From: Firmicutes bacterium UBA5496
GTDB lineage: Bacteria; Bacillota; Proteinivoracia; UBA4975
NCBI GenBank assembly: GCA_002427015.1
Contig: DIPE01000042.1
Coordinates: 1 to 19,465 of the forward strand
Reading direction: 5' to 3'
Length of the DNA stretch: 19,465 nt
Part shown: positions 5,610-12,604 of the stretch, piece after piece
Layout: each line of letters opens with the position of its first letter
Position numbering within the stretch: the first letter of the stretch is position 1
Notes under the pieces: model-generated
What the model was told of the DNA's origin: nothing
Database searches by the model: none
Seen by the model: the letters and a program-made list of their open reading frames with translations, nothing else
Program-made: the position numbers and the translations under genes

Positions 5610-8060
5610 ATGTTTGATAATTATACCGAACGCGCAAAAATGACGATAATGAAAGCCCAACAGCTGGCGGCGCAGCTGGGCCATTCCATAGTGGGCACTG
5701 AGCATTTACTCCTCAGCCTCGCTACCGAGGAGCAGGGGATGGCCGCAAAAGTATTGGCTCAAATGGGTATCTCCGCCCAAGGCCTATATGAGCAAGTCAA
5801 AGAGGTTATGGGCGCCAATCCCCATATTGCCGGCCAGGCAGTGCCCTTTTCCCCTAGGATAAAGCGGGTCTTAGAATTGGCGGGGGAAGAGGCCAGAGAA
5901 CTGGGCCATAACTATGTGGGAACTGAACACCTGCTGCTGGGACTGCTTCGGGAAGGCGAAGGCATCGCAGCCCGCTTGCTCCAGGCAAATAATATCAGCT
6001 TGGAAGCTGTTTACTCAGGCCTGATGGAAGCTATGGGACAGGCTGCGCCTCATCAGGGTCCCATGGGAAAAACCCAGGCTCAGGCCAAAGGCAAGGCCAC
6101 TCCCGTTTTGGATTCCTTTGGCCGGGATCTTACCAAGGAGGCGGCGGACGGCAAGCTGGATCCCGTCATTGGCAGAGATCAAGAAGTTGAGCGGGTAATT
6201 CAAGTTCTCAGCCGCCGGACCAAAAACAATCCCTGCCTTATAGGGGAACCGGGAGTAGGCAAGACTGCTATTGCCGAGGGCCTGGCACAGCGCATCAACG
6301 CCGGCCAGGTTCCAGAGCTGCTGCGAGACAAACGCCTGGTGACTCTTGAACTGTCTTCAATGGTGGCCGGCACCAAGTACAGAGGCGAGTTTGAAGAGCG
6401 ATTCAAGAAGATGATGGATGAGTTAAAGGCAGCAGGCAATGTCATTCTCTTCATTGATGAACTCCATACCCTCATCGGCGCCGGCGGCGCTGAAGGGGCC
6501 TTGGACGCAGCAAATATAATTAAACCTGCCCTGTCCAGAGGCGAGCTTCAGGCCATTGGCGCAACAACATTGGATGAGTACCGCAAATACATCGAAAAGG
6601 ATGCCGCCTTGGAGCGCCGCTTCCAACCCATCACCGTTGGCGAGCCTTCCCATGAAGAGGCAGTGGCTATACTCAAAGGACTTCGCGACCGCTACGAAGC
6701 TCATCACCGGGTGAAAATTCCTGATGATGCCATTGAGGCAGCTGTCAAGATGTCTGCCCGCTATATTCCCGACCGCTTCCTGCCTGACAAGGCCATCGAC
6801 CTTATCGACGAAGCCGCTTCTCGGCAACGCTTGCTTACCTATACAGCGCCGCCGGATTTAAAACAGCTGGAACAGGAGCTGGAAGTGGTTGAAAAGGAAA
6901 TGGCCGCAGCCGTCAGCAGCGAAGAGTATGAAAAGGCTGCCCAGCTGCGCGACCGCAAACAAAGCCTGCAGCAGCAGCTGAAAGAGCGCAAAGATGAATG
7001 GGAAAACAGGCAGGTCAGGGAGAAGACAGAAATCACCCCTGATGACATTGCCCAAATTGTCTCCAGCTGGACCGGAATTCCCGTTACCCGCCTGGCTCAG
7101 GAAGAATCCCAGCGCCTGCTTCATCTGGAAGAGGAGCTGCACAAGCGGGTTATCGGCCAGCAAGAAGCAGTGCACTCTGTTTCCCGGGCAGTGCGCAGGG
7201 CCAGAGCCGGCCTCAAAGATCCCAAACGTCCCATTGGGTCCTTTATCTTTCTTGGTCCCACCGGTGTCGGCAAGACCGAATTGGCCCGGGCCCTGGCCGA
7301 AGCCATGTTCGGCGACGAGGATGCGATGATTCGCCTGGATATGTCCGAATACATGGAAAAGCACACTACTGCAAGGCTGATTGGCGCTCCTCCCGGCTAT
7401 GTGGGTTACGAAGAAGGGGGACAGCTGACTGAAAAAGTTCGCCGCCGGCCTTACTCGGTAATCTTGCTGGATGAAATCGAGAAGGCCCATCCCGATGTGT
7501 TTAACACCTTGCTTCAGGTCCTGGAAGACGGCATCCTCACCGACGGCCAAGGCCGGCGGGTGGATTTCCGCAACACCATCATCATAATGACCTCTAATGT
7601 GGGCGCCCACTTGCTCCATCAGGACAAGGTCATGGGTTTCCGCCCGGAAGGTGACGGCCCGAATTACGAAAACATGAAGGAACAGGTCACCGGTGAACTT
7701 AAGCGCACATTCAGGCCCGAGTTCCTCAACCGCATTGACGACGTCATTGTCTTCCATGCCCTGGATCGCCAGCATATTTACAGCATCGTCAACTTGATGC
7801 TGGCAGAATTGGCAGGTAAACTCAAAGAATTTGAGCTGACAATTTCAGTGAGCGAAGCTGCCCGCAATCTCCTGGTTGATCAGGGATTTGATCCCACCTA
7901 TGGTGCCAGGCCTCTGCGCCGCGCAATTCAGCGCCTGATTGAGGACGAGATTTCGGAAGAGCTTCTAAAAGGCAGCTTTGCCGCCGGCGAGAATATCCTG
8001 GTTGATGCGGCCGAAGGCAAATTTACCTTCCGCAAAGACGCTAAACTAACTGAAGCCTAA
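5610..8060 (+). CDS. clpC: ClpC, AAA+ unfoldase of the ClpCP protease
   Basis: The product has 816 aa. I chose the ATG at 5610 because GGGAGG (5597-5602) lies seven bases before it; an ATG five codons upstream overlaps that ribosome site. Domains in order: two N-terminal Clp repeats (about 5-145), the first AAA+ module with GEPGVGKT (212-219) and VILFIDE (278-284), a coiled middle domain with a UVR motif (about 420-465) used for MecA/McsB-type adaptors, the second AAA+ module with GPTGVGKT (549-556) and VILLDE (617-622), and a C-terminal D2-small domain. MGF at 675-677 fits the loop that docks on ClpP. The gene ends the operon and is followed by a terminator. ClpP is not encoded in the window. 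Confidence 0.98.
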   Translation: MFDNYTERAKMTIMKAQQLAAQLGHSIVGTEHLLLSLATEEQGMAAKVLAQMGISAQGLYEQVKEVMGANPHIAGQAVPFSPRIKRVLELAGEEARELGHNYVGTEHLLLGLLREGEGIAARLLQANNISLEAVYSGLMEAMGQAAPHQGPMGKTQAQAKGKATPVLDSFGRDLTKEAADGKLDPVIGRDQEVERVIQVLSRRTKNNPCLIGEPGVGKTAIAEGLAQRINAGQVPELLRDKRLVTLELSSMVAGTKYRGEFEERFKKMMDELKAAGNVILFIDELHTLIGAGGAEGALDAANIIKPALSRGELQAIGATTLDEYRKYIEKDAALERRFQPITVGEPSHEEAVAILKGLRDRYEAHHRVKIPDDAIEAAVKMSARYIPDRFLPDKAIDLIDEAASRQRLLTYTAPPDLKQLEQELEVVEKEMAAAVSSEEYEKAAQLRDRKQSLQQQLKERKDEWENRQVREKTEITPDDIAQIVSSWTGIPVTRLAQEESQRLLHLEEELHKRVIGQQEAVHSVSRAVRRARAGLKDPKRPIGSFIFLGPTGVGKTELARALAEAMFGDEDAMIRLDMSEYMEKHTTARLIGAPPGYVGYEEGGQLTEKVRRRPYSVILLDEIEKAHPDVFNTLLQVLEDGILTDGQGRRVDFRNTIIIMTSNVGAHLLHQDKVMGFRPEGDGPNYENMKEQVTGELKRTFRPEFLNRIDDVIVFHALDRQHIYSIVNLMLAELAGKLKEFELTISVSEAARNLLVDQGFDPTYGARPLRRAIQRLIEDEISEELLKGSFAAGENILVDAAEGKFTFRKDAKLTEA

Positions 8061-8065
8061 AATCC

Positions 8066-8089
8066 AAAAGCCCGGAAACGGGCTTTTTT
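8066..8089 (+). terminator. Rho-independent terminator of the clp operon
   Basis: The stem AAAAGCCCG (8066-8074) / CGGGCTTTT (8079-8087) closes a GAAA tetraloop, and its 3' arm runs into six T residues. It begins five bases after the clpC stop codon. Confidence 0.94.
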
Positions 8090-8132
8090 ATTACCTTGCC
8101 GGCCCTTTGAGATAAAAGGGTTTATAATAGCC

Positions 8133-8167
8133 CGCCTCGAATATAAATGGTATAATCTATCGAGGTG
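8133..8167 (+). repeat. Inverted repeat around the radA -10 and ribosome site
   Basis: CGCCTCGA (8133-8140) can pair with TCGAGGTG (8160-8167) over 8 bp with one G-T pair. The right arm is the radA ribosome site and the loop contains the extended -10. In any transcript starting upstream of 8133 the ribosome site would be held in a hairpin. At the DNA level it could also be an operator. Confidence 0.5.
8148..8156 (+). promoter_or_regulatory. Extended -10 promoter candidate for radA
   Basis: TGGTATAAT is a perfect extended -10, with no good -35 hexamer upstream. A second TATAAT stands 28 bases upstream at 8123-8128, with TTGAGA too close (10 bases) and TTGCCG too far (21 bases) to serve as a good partner. 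The downstream element would start the message at about 8163, only about 13 bases before the ATG. Confidence 0.45.
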
Positions 8168-8175
8168 TAATCAAT

Positions 8176-9540
8176 ATGGTAAAGAAAAAGACCCTGTTTT
8201 TGTGCAATAACTGCGGGTATGAAACCATACGCTGGCTTGGCCGCTGCCCTTCCTGCCAGGAATGGAACAGCTTTGAAGAATTTCGTGTACCCGACGAAAA
8301 ACAACCTGCCGGCCGGCGAACCCATGCCCCTGAGCCCGTAGCGATAACGGAAATAGATATCACCGGCGACATCCGCATGTTCACGGGCATTTCCGAACTG
8401 GACCGGGTGCTGGGGGGCGGAATAATTCCAGGCTCTCTGGTCTTGTTTGGCGGCGAGCCGGGAATAGGCAAGTCCACTTTGCTGCTTCAGACTGCCCGGG
8501 CCCTGGCCGCAAGGGATTGTGATGTGCTGTACGTCACCGGTGAAGAATCCATCCAGCAAGTGGGCCTGCGGGCCCGGCGCCTGGACGCTCTTCATCCGTC
8601 AATACTGCTACTGGCTGAGCACAGCCTGGAAATTGTCGAGGATACCATTCGCAGCGCTCATCCGGCCATTGTAATCATCGATTCCATTCAGACTGTCTTC
8701 AGTGACAATCTTACTTCTTCCCCGGGCACTGTATCCCAAATTCGCGAGTGCACTGCCCGCCTTATGCGACTGGCCAAAGACGCCGGCTGCAGCATCCTGC
8801 TTGTGGGCCATGTCACCAAGGACGGGGGGCTGGCGGGACCAAAGACCCTTGAGCATATGGTGGACTGCGTCCTGTACTTTGAAGGCGACCGCCATCATGT
8901 CTTTCGCCTTTTGCGCTGCGTCAAAAACAGATTTGGCTCCACTAATGAGATTGGCGTGTTTTTAATGACTGCCGCCGGCCTGGAAGCAGTGAATAATCCA
9001 TCCCAGCTTTTCCTTTCCCAGGGAGGCAGCCAGCCCGGCGCCGTAGTAACTGCCACCATGGAGGGTTCCCGGCCTCTGCTGGTAGAAATCCAGGCTCTGG
9101 TAGCTGCCTCAGGTTTCGTCACGCCCAGGCGGATGGCTGACGGCCTGGACTACAACCGCATGTCCTTGCTCCTGGCAGTCCTTGAGAAAAGAGGCGGTTT
9201 GCTTCTCCAGGGGCATGATATTTATATAAATGTAGTTGGCGGCGTGCAAATAAACGAACCTGCCGTTGATTTGGCAGTTGTTTTGGCCGCGGCTTCGGCC
9301 TTCAGGGATAAAAAACTTCTCCCCCAGTTGCTGGCTGTTGGCGAAGTGGGACTTACCGGTGAAATCCGGGCAGTTTCCCGCCTGGACCAAAGGTTGCGGG
9401 AGGCAGCAAAGCTGGGGTTCACTACAGCCATAGTGCCTGAATTTGGCGAAATGAATCTTCCCAAATCCCTTGCGGTTCATCCGGTTGCAAGTCTATCCGA
9501 GGCCCTGAAAATTGCATTTGGAGGTGGAGACAATAGCTGA
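8176..9540 (+). CDS. radA: RadA, DNA recombination and repair ATPase
   Basis: The product has 454 aa, the standard length. RadA is a RecA-like hexameric helicase that drives branch migration during recombination. The sequence shows an N-terminal zinc finger with C10/C13 and C24/C27, Walker A GGEPGIGKST (92-101), Walker B around VIIDS (166-170), the RadA-specific KNRFG motif (250-254), and a C-terminal Lon-like domain (about 275-450) without the Lon Ser-Lys protease pair, as usual for RadA. The ATG at 8176 follows GAGGTG (8162-8167). Its end overlaps disA, a pairing conserved in Firmicutes: DisA monitors the branched DNA that RadA processes. Confidence 0.97.
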   Translation: MVKKKTLFLCNNCGYETIRWLGRCPSCQEWNSFEEFRVPDEKQPAGRRTHAPEPVAITEIDITGDIRMFTGISELDRVLGGGIIPGSLVLFGGEPGIGKSTLLLQTARALAARDCDVLYVTGEESIQQVGLRARRLDALHPSILLLAEHSLEIVEDTIRSAHPAIVIIDSIQTVFSDNLTSSPGTVSQIRECTARLMRLAKDAGCSILLVGHVTKDGGLAGPKTLEHMVDCVLYFEGDRHHVFRLLRCVKNRFGSTNEIGVFLMTAAGLEAVNNPSQLFLSQGGSQPGAVVTATMEGSRPLLVEIQALVAASGFVTPRRMADGLDYNRMSLLLAVLEKRGGLLLQGHDIYINVVGGVQINEPAVDLAVVLAAASAFRDKKLLPQLLAVGEVGLTGEIRAVSRLDQRLREAAKLGFTTAIVPEFGEMNLPKSLAVHPVASLSEALKIAFGGGDNS

Positions 9541-10615
9541 AATTCGTTTGCCTAACGATGGCGTACATCAGATTTTAAGAATGGTCGCTCCCGGAACACC
9601 CCTCCGGGAAGGGTTAGATAACGTACTCCGGGCCAAGACAGGCGCGTTGATTGTCATTGGGGAAAACCCTGCAATCAATGCCATAGTCGACGGCGGTTTT
9701 CGCCTGGACACCGAGTTTACCCCTGCTCATTTATATGAGCTGGCGAAAATGGACGGCGCTATTATCCTCAGCAGTGATGCCAAGCGCATATTGTATGTCA
9801 ACGCTATGCTTTTGCCGGATCAGTCGGTATTTTCTTCTGAAACAGGCATCCGCCACCGGACAGCCGAACGGGTGGCCAGGTCTACCGGCTTGCTTACCAT
9901 CTCCATTTCCCAGCGCCGCAACATCATCACTCTGTATAAGGGCAGCATCAAATATTATCTTCGAGATATTGGCCTCATTTTAAGCAAGGCCAATCAGGCA
10001 ATCCAAACCTTGGATAAGTACAGAATCGTCTTCAATGAGACCCTTGCCAAATTGCTGGCCCTGGAGTTCGAAGATATGGTGCTCCTGGCTGATGTGACCA
10101 CTGCCTTGCAGCGCTTTGAAATGCTGATGCGGGTAGTCAATGAGATCTCTAATTATATTGTTGAATTGGGCACCGAGGGCCGGCTGGTAAAATTGCAATT
10201 GGAGGAACTGGTAGCCGACACCAACCAGGAAGGATACCTCCTGATTAAAGACTATGTAGTCAGCGGTGAGGACCGCTCTTTAGACACTGTGCTGGCGGGA
10301 ATGGCTGCCCTTTCTTCCGAAGAGTTGCTGGATCAGACTTATTTCAGCAAAATCCTAGGCTATGGCGGCGGAGTCAGCAGCTTGGACCAGCCTGTCCTGT
10401 CCAGGGGCCATCGCATTCTCAGCAAGATTCCCCGGCTGCCTCTGCCGGTGATTGACAATGTGGTTGCGGTGTTTGGCACTTTGCAAGATATTCTCACTGC
10501 CTCCATTGAAGAGCTGGATGATGTTGAAGGCATTGGCGAAGTGCGGGCCAAGTCCATTAAGGAAGGGCTGCTGCGCATGCAGCAGCAGTTGATTGTCGAC
10601 CGCCACAATATATAG
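9512..10615 (+). CDS. disA: DisA, diadenylate cyclase and DNA-integrity scanner
   Basis: DisA makes c-di-AMP from two ATP and stops when bound to branched DNA. Counting from a TTG at 9512, the product has 367 aa. The DAC domain spans about 25-150 with DGA (81-83) and RHRTAER (114-120), both needed for catalysis. A helical linker follows, and the C-terminus carries a helix-hairpin-helix (about 328-353, with DDVEGIGEVRAKSIK) for DNA. The start is unclear. The given TTG has only a weak GAGG upstream, whereas the strong site GGAGGTGG (9520-9527) is followed by ATA at 9533 at the ideal distance; other options are TTG 9518, GTG 9524 and TTG 9548. The gene overlaps the end of radA. The core is intact, so only the N-terminus is in doubt. 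Confidence 0.95.
   Translation: MHLEVETIAEIRLPNDGVHQILRMVAPGTPLREGLDNVLRAKTGALIVIGENPAINAIVDGGFRLDTEFTPAHLYELAKMDGAIILSSDAKRILYVNAMLLPDQSVFSSETGIRHRTAERVARSTGLLTISISQRRNIITLYKGSIKYYLRDIGLILSKANQAIQTLDKYRIVFNETLAKLLALEFEDMVLLADVTTALQRFEMLMRVVNEISNYIVELGTEGRLVKLQLEELVADTNQEGYLLIKDYVVSGEDRSLDTVLAGMAALSSEELLDQTYFSKILGYGGGVSSLDQPVLSRGHRILSKIPRLPLPVIDNVVAVFGTLQDILTASIEELDDVEGIGEVRAKSIKEGLLRMQQQLIVDRHNI
9520..9527 (+). promoter_or_regulatory. Strong ribosome-binding site in the end of radA, for disA
   Basis: GGAGGTGG is near-perfectly complementary to the 16S rRNA tail. No ATG, GTG or TTG in the disA frame stands 5-10 bases after it; the codon at that distance is ATA (9533-9535). The same bases encode three glycines near the RadA C-terminus, so a chance match is possible. 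Confidence 0.6.
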
Positions 10616-10627
10616 GGGGGGTATGTC

Positions 10628-11248
10628 ATGAGATTGGCTTTTTCCCAGGCAAGGGCGGCAGTAATCTTACTGGTGCTCATCACGGCAATTTTGGCATGGG
10701 TGTATCCGGTCTTAGTCTTGGTCCCTTTGGCTTTGCTGGCATTCCTGTTTTTCTTTTATCGGGACCCCAGCCGGCAGGCGCCGGAAAAAGAAGGGGTTAT
10801 CCTTGCCCCCGCCGACGGAACGGTGACCCAGGTCATCAATACTGATTGCAGTTACGTTGGCGATGGCGCCTGGCAGGTAAGTATTTTTATGTCCCCCTTA
10901 AGCGTCCATGTAAACCGCAGCCCTATAGCTGGGGTTGTAGAGTCCATCAGCCATCAGACGGGCAAATTCCTGCCGGCTATGAACCCAGAAGCTCCTCTTG
11001 TCAACGAAAAGCGCAGTTACTGTATTCGGGGCCAGTTCAGGGTAAAAGTGGTGCAGGTGGCCGGAATTATGGCCCGCAGAACTGTCAATTGGGTGCGTAA
11101 AGATCAGGAGGTGGCTCAGGGCGAAAAAATAGGCATGATCAAATTGGGCTCCTGCACTCAAGTGACCTTCCCTGCCGGATGTAAAGCGCTAGTAGCTGAA
11201 GGAGATAAGGTGCAAGCGGGTCTGACTATTATCGGGGAGGTACATTAA
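10628..11248 (+). CDS. psd: Phosphatidylserine decarboxylase, short proenzyme
   Basis: The product has 206 aa, the length of the short Psd class. It decarboxylates phosphatidylserine to phosphatidylethanolamine at the membrane. The N-terminus holds one or two hydrophobic segments (about 10-44), followed by FYRDPSR (43-49), APADGTV (60-66), FMSPLSVHVNRSPI (87-100) and the self-cleavage region IKLGSCTQV (171-179). Cleavage between G174 and S175 would create the pyruvoyl cofactor on the small chain. Cys176 after the Ser is unlike the Thr or Arg I know from other Psd enzymes. The ATG follows a G-rich site 12 bases after disA and overlaps pssA by one base, so the two lipid genes are probably translated together. 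Confidence 0.92.
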   Translation: MRLAFSQARAAVILLVLITAILAWVYPVLVLVPLALLAFLFFFYRDPSRQAPEKEGVILAPADGTVTQVINTDCSYVGDGAWQVSIFMSPLSVHVNRSPIAGVVESISHQTGKFLPAMNPEAPLVNEKRSYCIRGQFRVKVVQVAGIMARRTVNWVRKDQEVAQGEKIGMIKLGSCTQVTFPAGCKALVAEGDKVQAGLTIIGEVH

Positions 11249-11946
11249 TGCTGAAAATAAAAAAAATAGTGCCCAGCTTATGCACTTTGGCCAATTTAAT
11301 CTTTGGACTTATATCCCTCGTATTAATTTATACCGGCCAAAGAGACTGGGCAGCCGTGTTCATCGTCATGGGGATGCTCTTTGACGGGTTTGACGGCCGG
11401 CTGGCGCGGCTGCTTAAAGTCAGCTCAGAGTTTGGCAAACAGCTGGACTCCTTATCAGATTTGGTCACTTTTGGCGTTGCGCCGGCAATGCTGGCCTACA
11501 CCGGCAGCCTTTATCAACTTGGCAAGTTCTGGGGAATCCTGGCCATGCTGCCCTTTCCCCTGATGGGGGCCTTGCGCCTGGCCCGGTTTAATGTGCTCAC
11601 TGCCGGCCAGGGCTTCTTTGTGGGCGTTCCCATCACCCTTGCCGGCGGGCTGCTGGCCCTGTTCCTGTTATGCAGCCCAGATCATAGTGTCTGGCTTGTG
11701 CTGACTGTGCTGCTGCTCCTTTCCTGGCTGATGATCAGCACATTTAGATATCCTGATTTTAAGTCCGTGGGCATTCCAAAGTTTGTCGCCCTCTTTATGG
11801 TGGCAGTGCTGGTGGGGGCAGTGATCTTTCTGCGCTGGCGGGCTTCAGCCTTCTTTATGGTGCCCCTGGTCATCTACATGCTCCTGGGCATTAAAAATTT
11901 TCTCGTGGATTTATGGCAAAAGCATAAAAAATCCCGTGCATCCTAG
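11248..11946 (+). CDS. pssA: CDP-diacylglycerol-serine O-phosphatidyltransferase
   Basis: The product, 232 aa, is a multi-pass membrane protein that joins serine to CDP-diacylglycerol to give phosphatidylserine, the substrate of the Psd encoded just upstream. The CDP-alcohol phosphotransferase signature D-x2-DG-x2-AR-x8-G-x3-D-x3-D is complete: D46, D49-G50, A53-R54, G63, D67 and D71. About six to eight hydrophobic helices follow. The ATG shares its A with the psd stop codon (TAATG), with GGGGAGG at 11234-11240 before it. The stop codon lies in the loop of the terminator hairpin. The basic tail (WQKHKKSRAS) is partly encoded by that hairpin. Confidence 0.95.
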   Translation: MLKIKKIVPSLCTLANLIFGLISLVLIYTGQRDWAAVFIVMGMLFDGFDGRLARLLKVSSEFGKQLDSLSDLVTFGVAPAMLAYTGSLYQLGKFWGILAMLPFPLMGALRLARFNVLTAGQGFFVGVPITLAGGLLALFLLCSPDHSVWLVLTVLLLLSWLMISTFRYPDFKSVGIPKFVALFMVAVLVGAVIFLRWRASAFFMVPLVIYMLLGIKNFLVDLWQKHKKSRAS

Positions 11947-11958
11947 CGCGGGTTTTTT
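11933..11958 (+). terminator. Rho-independent terminator overlapping the pssA stop codon
   Basis: CCCGTGC (11933-11939) pairs with GCGCGGG (11946-11952) with one T-G pair, around a 6-base loop, followed by six T residues. An A run before the stem could extend pairing into the T run past one mismatch. The pssA TAG (11944-11946) lies in the loop and the first base of the 3' arm. Confidence 0.88.
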
Positions 11959-11982
11959 ATGGAATTAAACTGCCATTTGCTG

Positions 11983-12011
11983 TTGACATGAATTTACTTG
12001 TATGCTATGAT
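11983..12011 (+). promoter_or_regulatory. Sigma-A-type promoter of carD
   Basis: A perfect TTGACA (11983-11988), a spacer of 17 bases and TATGAT (12006-12011) form a strong promoter. Transcription would start near 12018, leaving a leader of about 56 bases before the carD ATG. The leader contains two weak, mutually competing hairpins (12046-12058, and CCCTTT at 12032-12037 with AAAGGG at 12059-12064). Confidence 0.87.
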
Positions 12012-12073
12012 AACAAATTTGACTTTGATTGCCCTTTTATGTTAAAATTGTAGCAATTAAAGGGGGCTTAAGC

Positions 12074-12550
12074 ATGTTCAAAGTCGGTGATAAAGTTGTA
12101 TATCCCATGCACGGCGCTGGTATCATCGAGGCCATAGAAACCAAAGAAATCTTGGGCAAGGTCAAGCAGTATTATGTTTTGCGGATGCCCATAGGGGATA
12201 TGAAGGTGATGATTCCCGTTTCTACCGTGGGCGACGCAGGTCTGCGCCAAGTTATCGATACTGAAGCAGTGCAACAAGTCCTCGATGTTTTGCGCAAAAA
12301 GCGGGTTGCCAGCACTGCCAATTGGAACAGGCGGTACCGGGCCCATTTAGAAAAACTAAAAACCGGCGACGTCTTCGCTATTGCCGAAGTAGTGAGAAAT
12401 CTGACTTGCCGGGATAAAGAAAAGGGACTGTCTACCTGTGAACGCAAGATGTTGGATACTGCCAGGCAGATTTTAGTAAGCGAGCTCGCCCTGGCTAAGG
12501 ACATTGATCAGGACGGAGCTATGAATTTACTTGTTAAAACTGTAGAATAG
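12074..12550 (+). CDS. carD: CarD/CdnL-family RNA polymerase-binding regulator
   Basis: The product has 158 aa from the ATG at 12074, which follows AGGGGG (12061-12066) by seven bases; the frame stays open to 12029 but lacks a ribosome site there. CarD-type proteins bind the RNA polymerase beta subunit through an N-terminal Tudor-like RID domain (here about 1-60, starting FKVGDKVVYPMHGAG) and stabilise open promoter complexes, notably at rRNA promoters. The C-terminal helical domain (about 75-158) includes NWNRRYRAHLEKLKTGD and EKGLSTCERKML, close to the family pattern. It has a strong promoter of its own just after the pssA terminator and probably leads the carD-PIN/TRAM-ispDF unit. Confidence 0.93.
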   Translation: MFKVGDKVVYPMHGAGIIEAIETKEILGKVKQYYVLRMPIGDMKVMIPVSTVGDAGLRQVIDTEAVQQVLDVLRKKRVASTANWNRRYRAHLEKLKTGDVFAIAEVVRNLTCRDKEKGLSTCERKMLDTARQILVSELALAKDIDQDGAMNLLVKTVE

Positions 12551-12592
12551 TAGCAAGGGAATAGTGTATACTATATTTTAATATTGCTGCTA
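12548..12592 (+). repeat. Stem-loop in the carD to PIN/TRAM gap
   Basis: TAGTAGCAA (12548-12556) pairs with TTGCTGCTA (12584-12592) over 9 bp with one T-G pair. Inside it, ATAGT (12561-12565) pairs with ACTAT (12570-12574). It begins at the carD stop codon and ends at the first base of the next gene's ribosome site. No T run follows. It may tune read-through, RNA processing or translation of the next gene. Confidence 0.6.
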
Positions 12593-12604
12593 GGAGGTGA
12601 AAAG

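Noticed and set aside
6858..7775. Long open frame of about 305 codons on the - strand opposite clpC
   Set aside because: It is antisense to an intact, highly conserved gene, shows no recognisable domain, and is explained by the codon bias of clpC. Similar antisense frames opposite gltX, ispDF and radA were rejected for the same reason.
12018..12024. CtsR half-site (TTTGACT on the + strand) at the carD start site
   Set aside because: Only one heptad is present; the neighbouring positions do not match a second copy, so carD is not placed in the CtsR regulon.
12531..12572. TATACT with an upstream TTGTTA as a promoter for the PIN/TRAM gene
   Set aside because: The spacing is 30 bases and the TATACT lies inside the stem-loop; read-through from carD is a simpler explanation.
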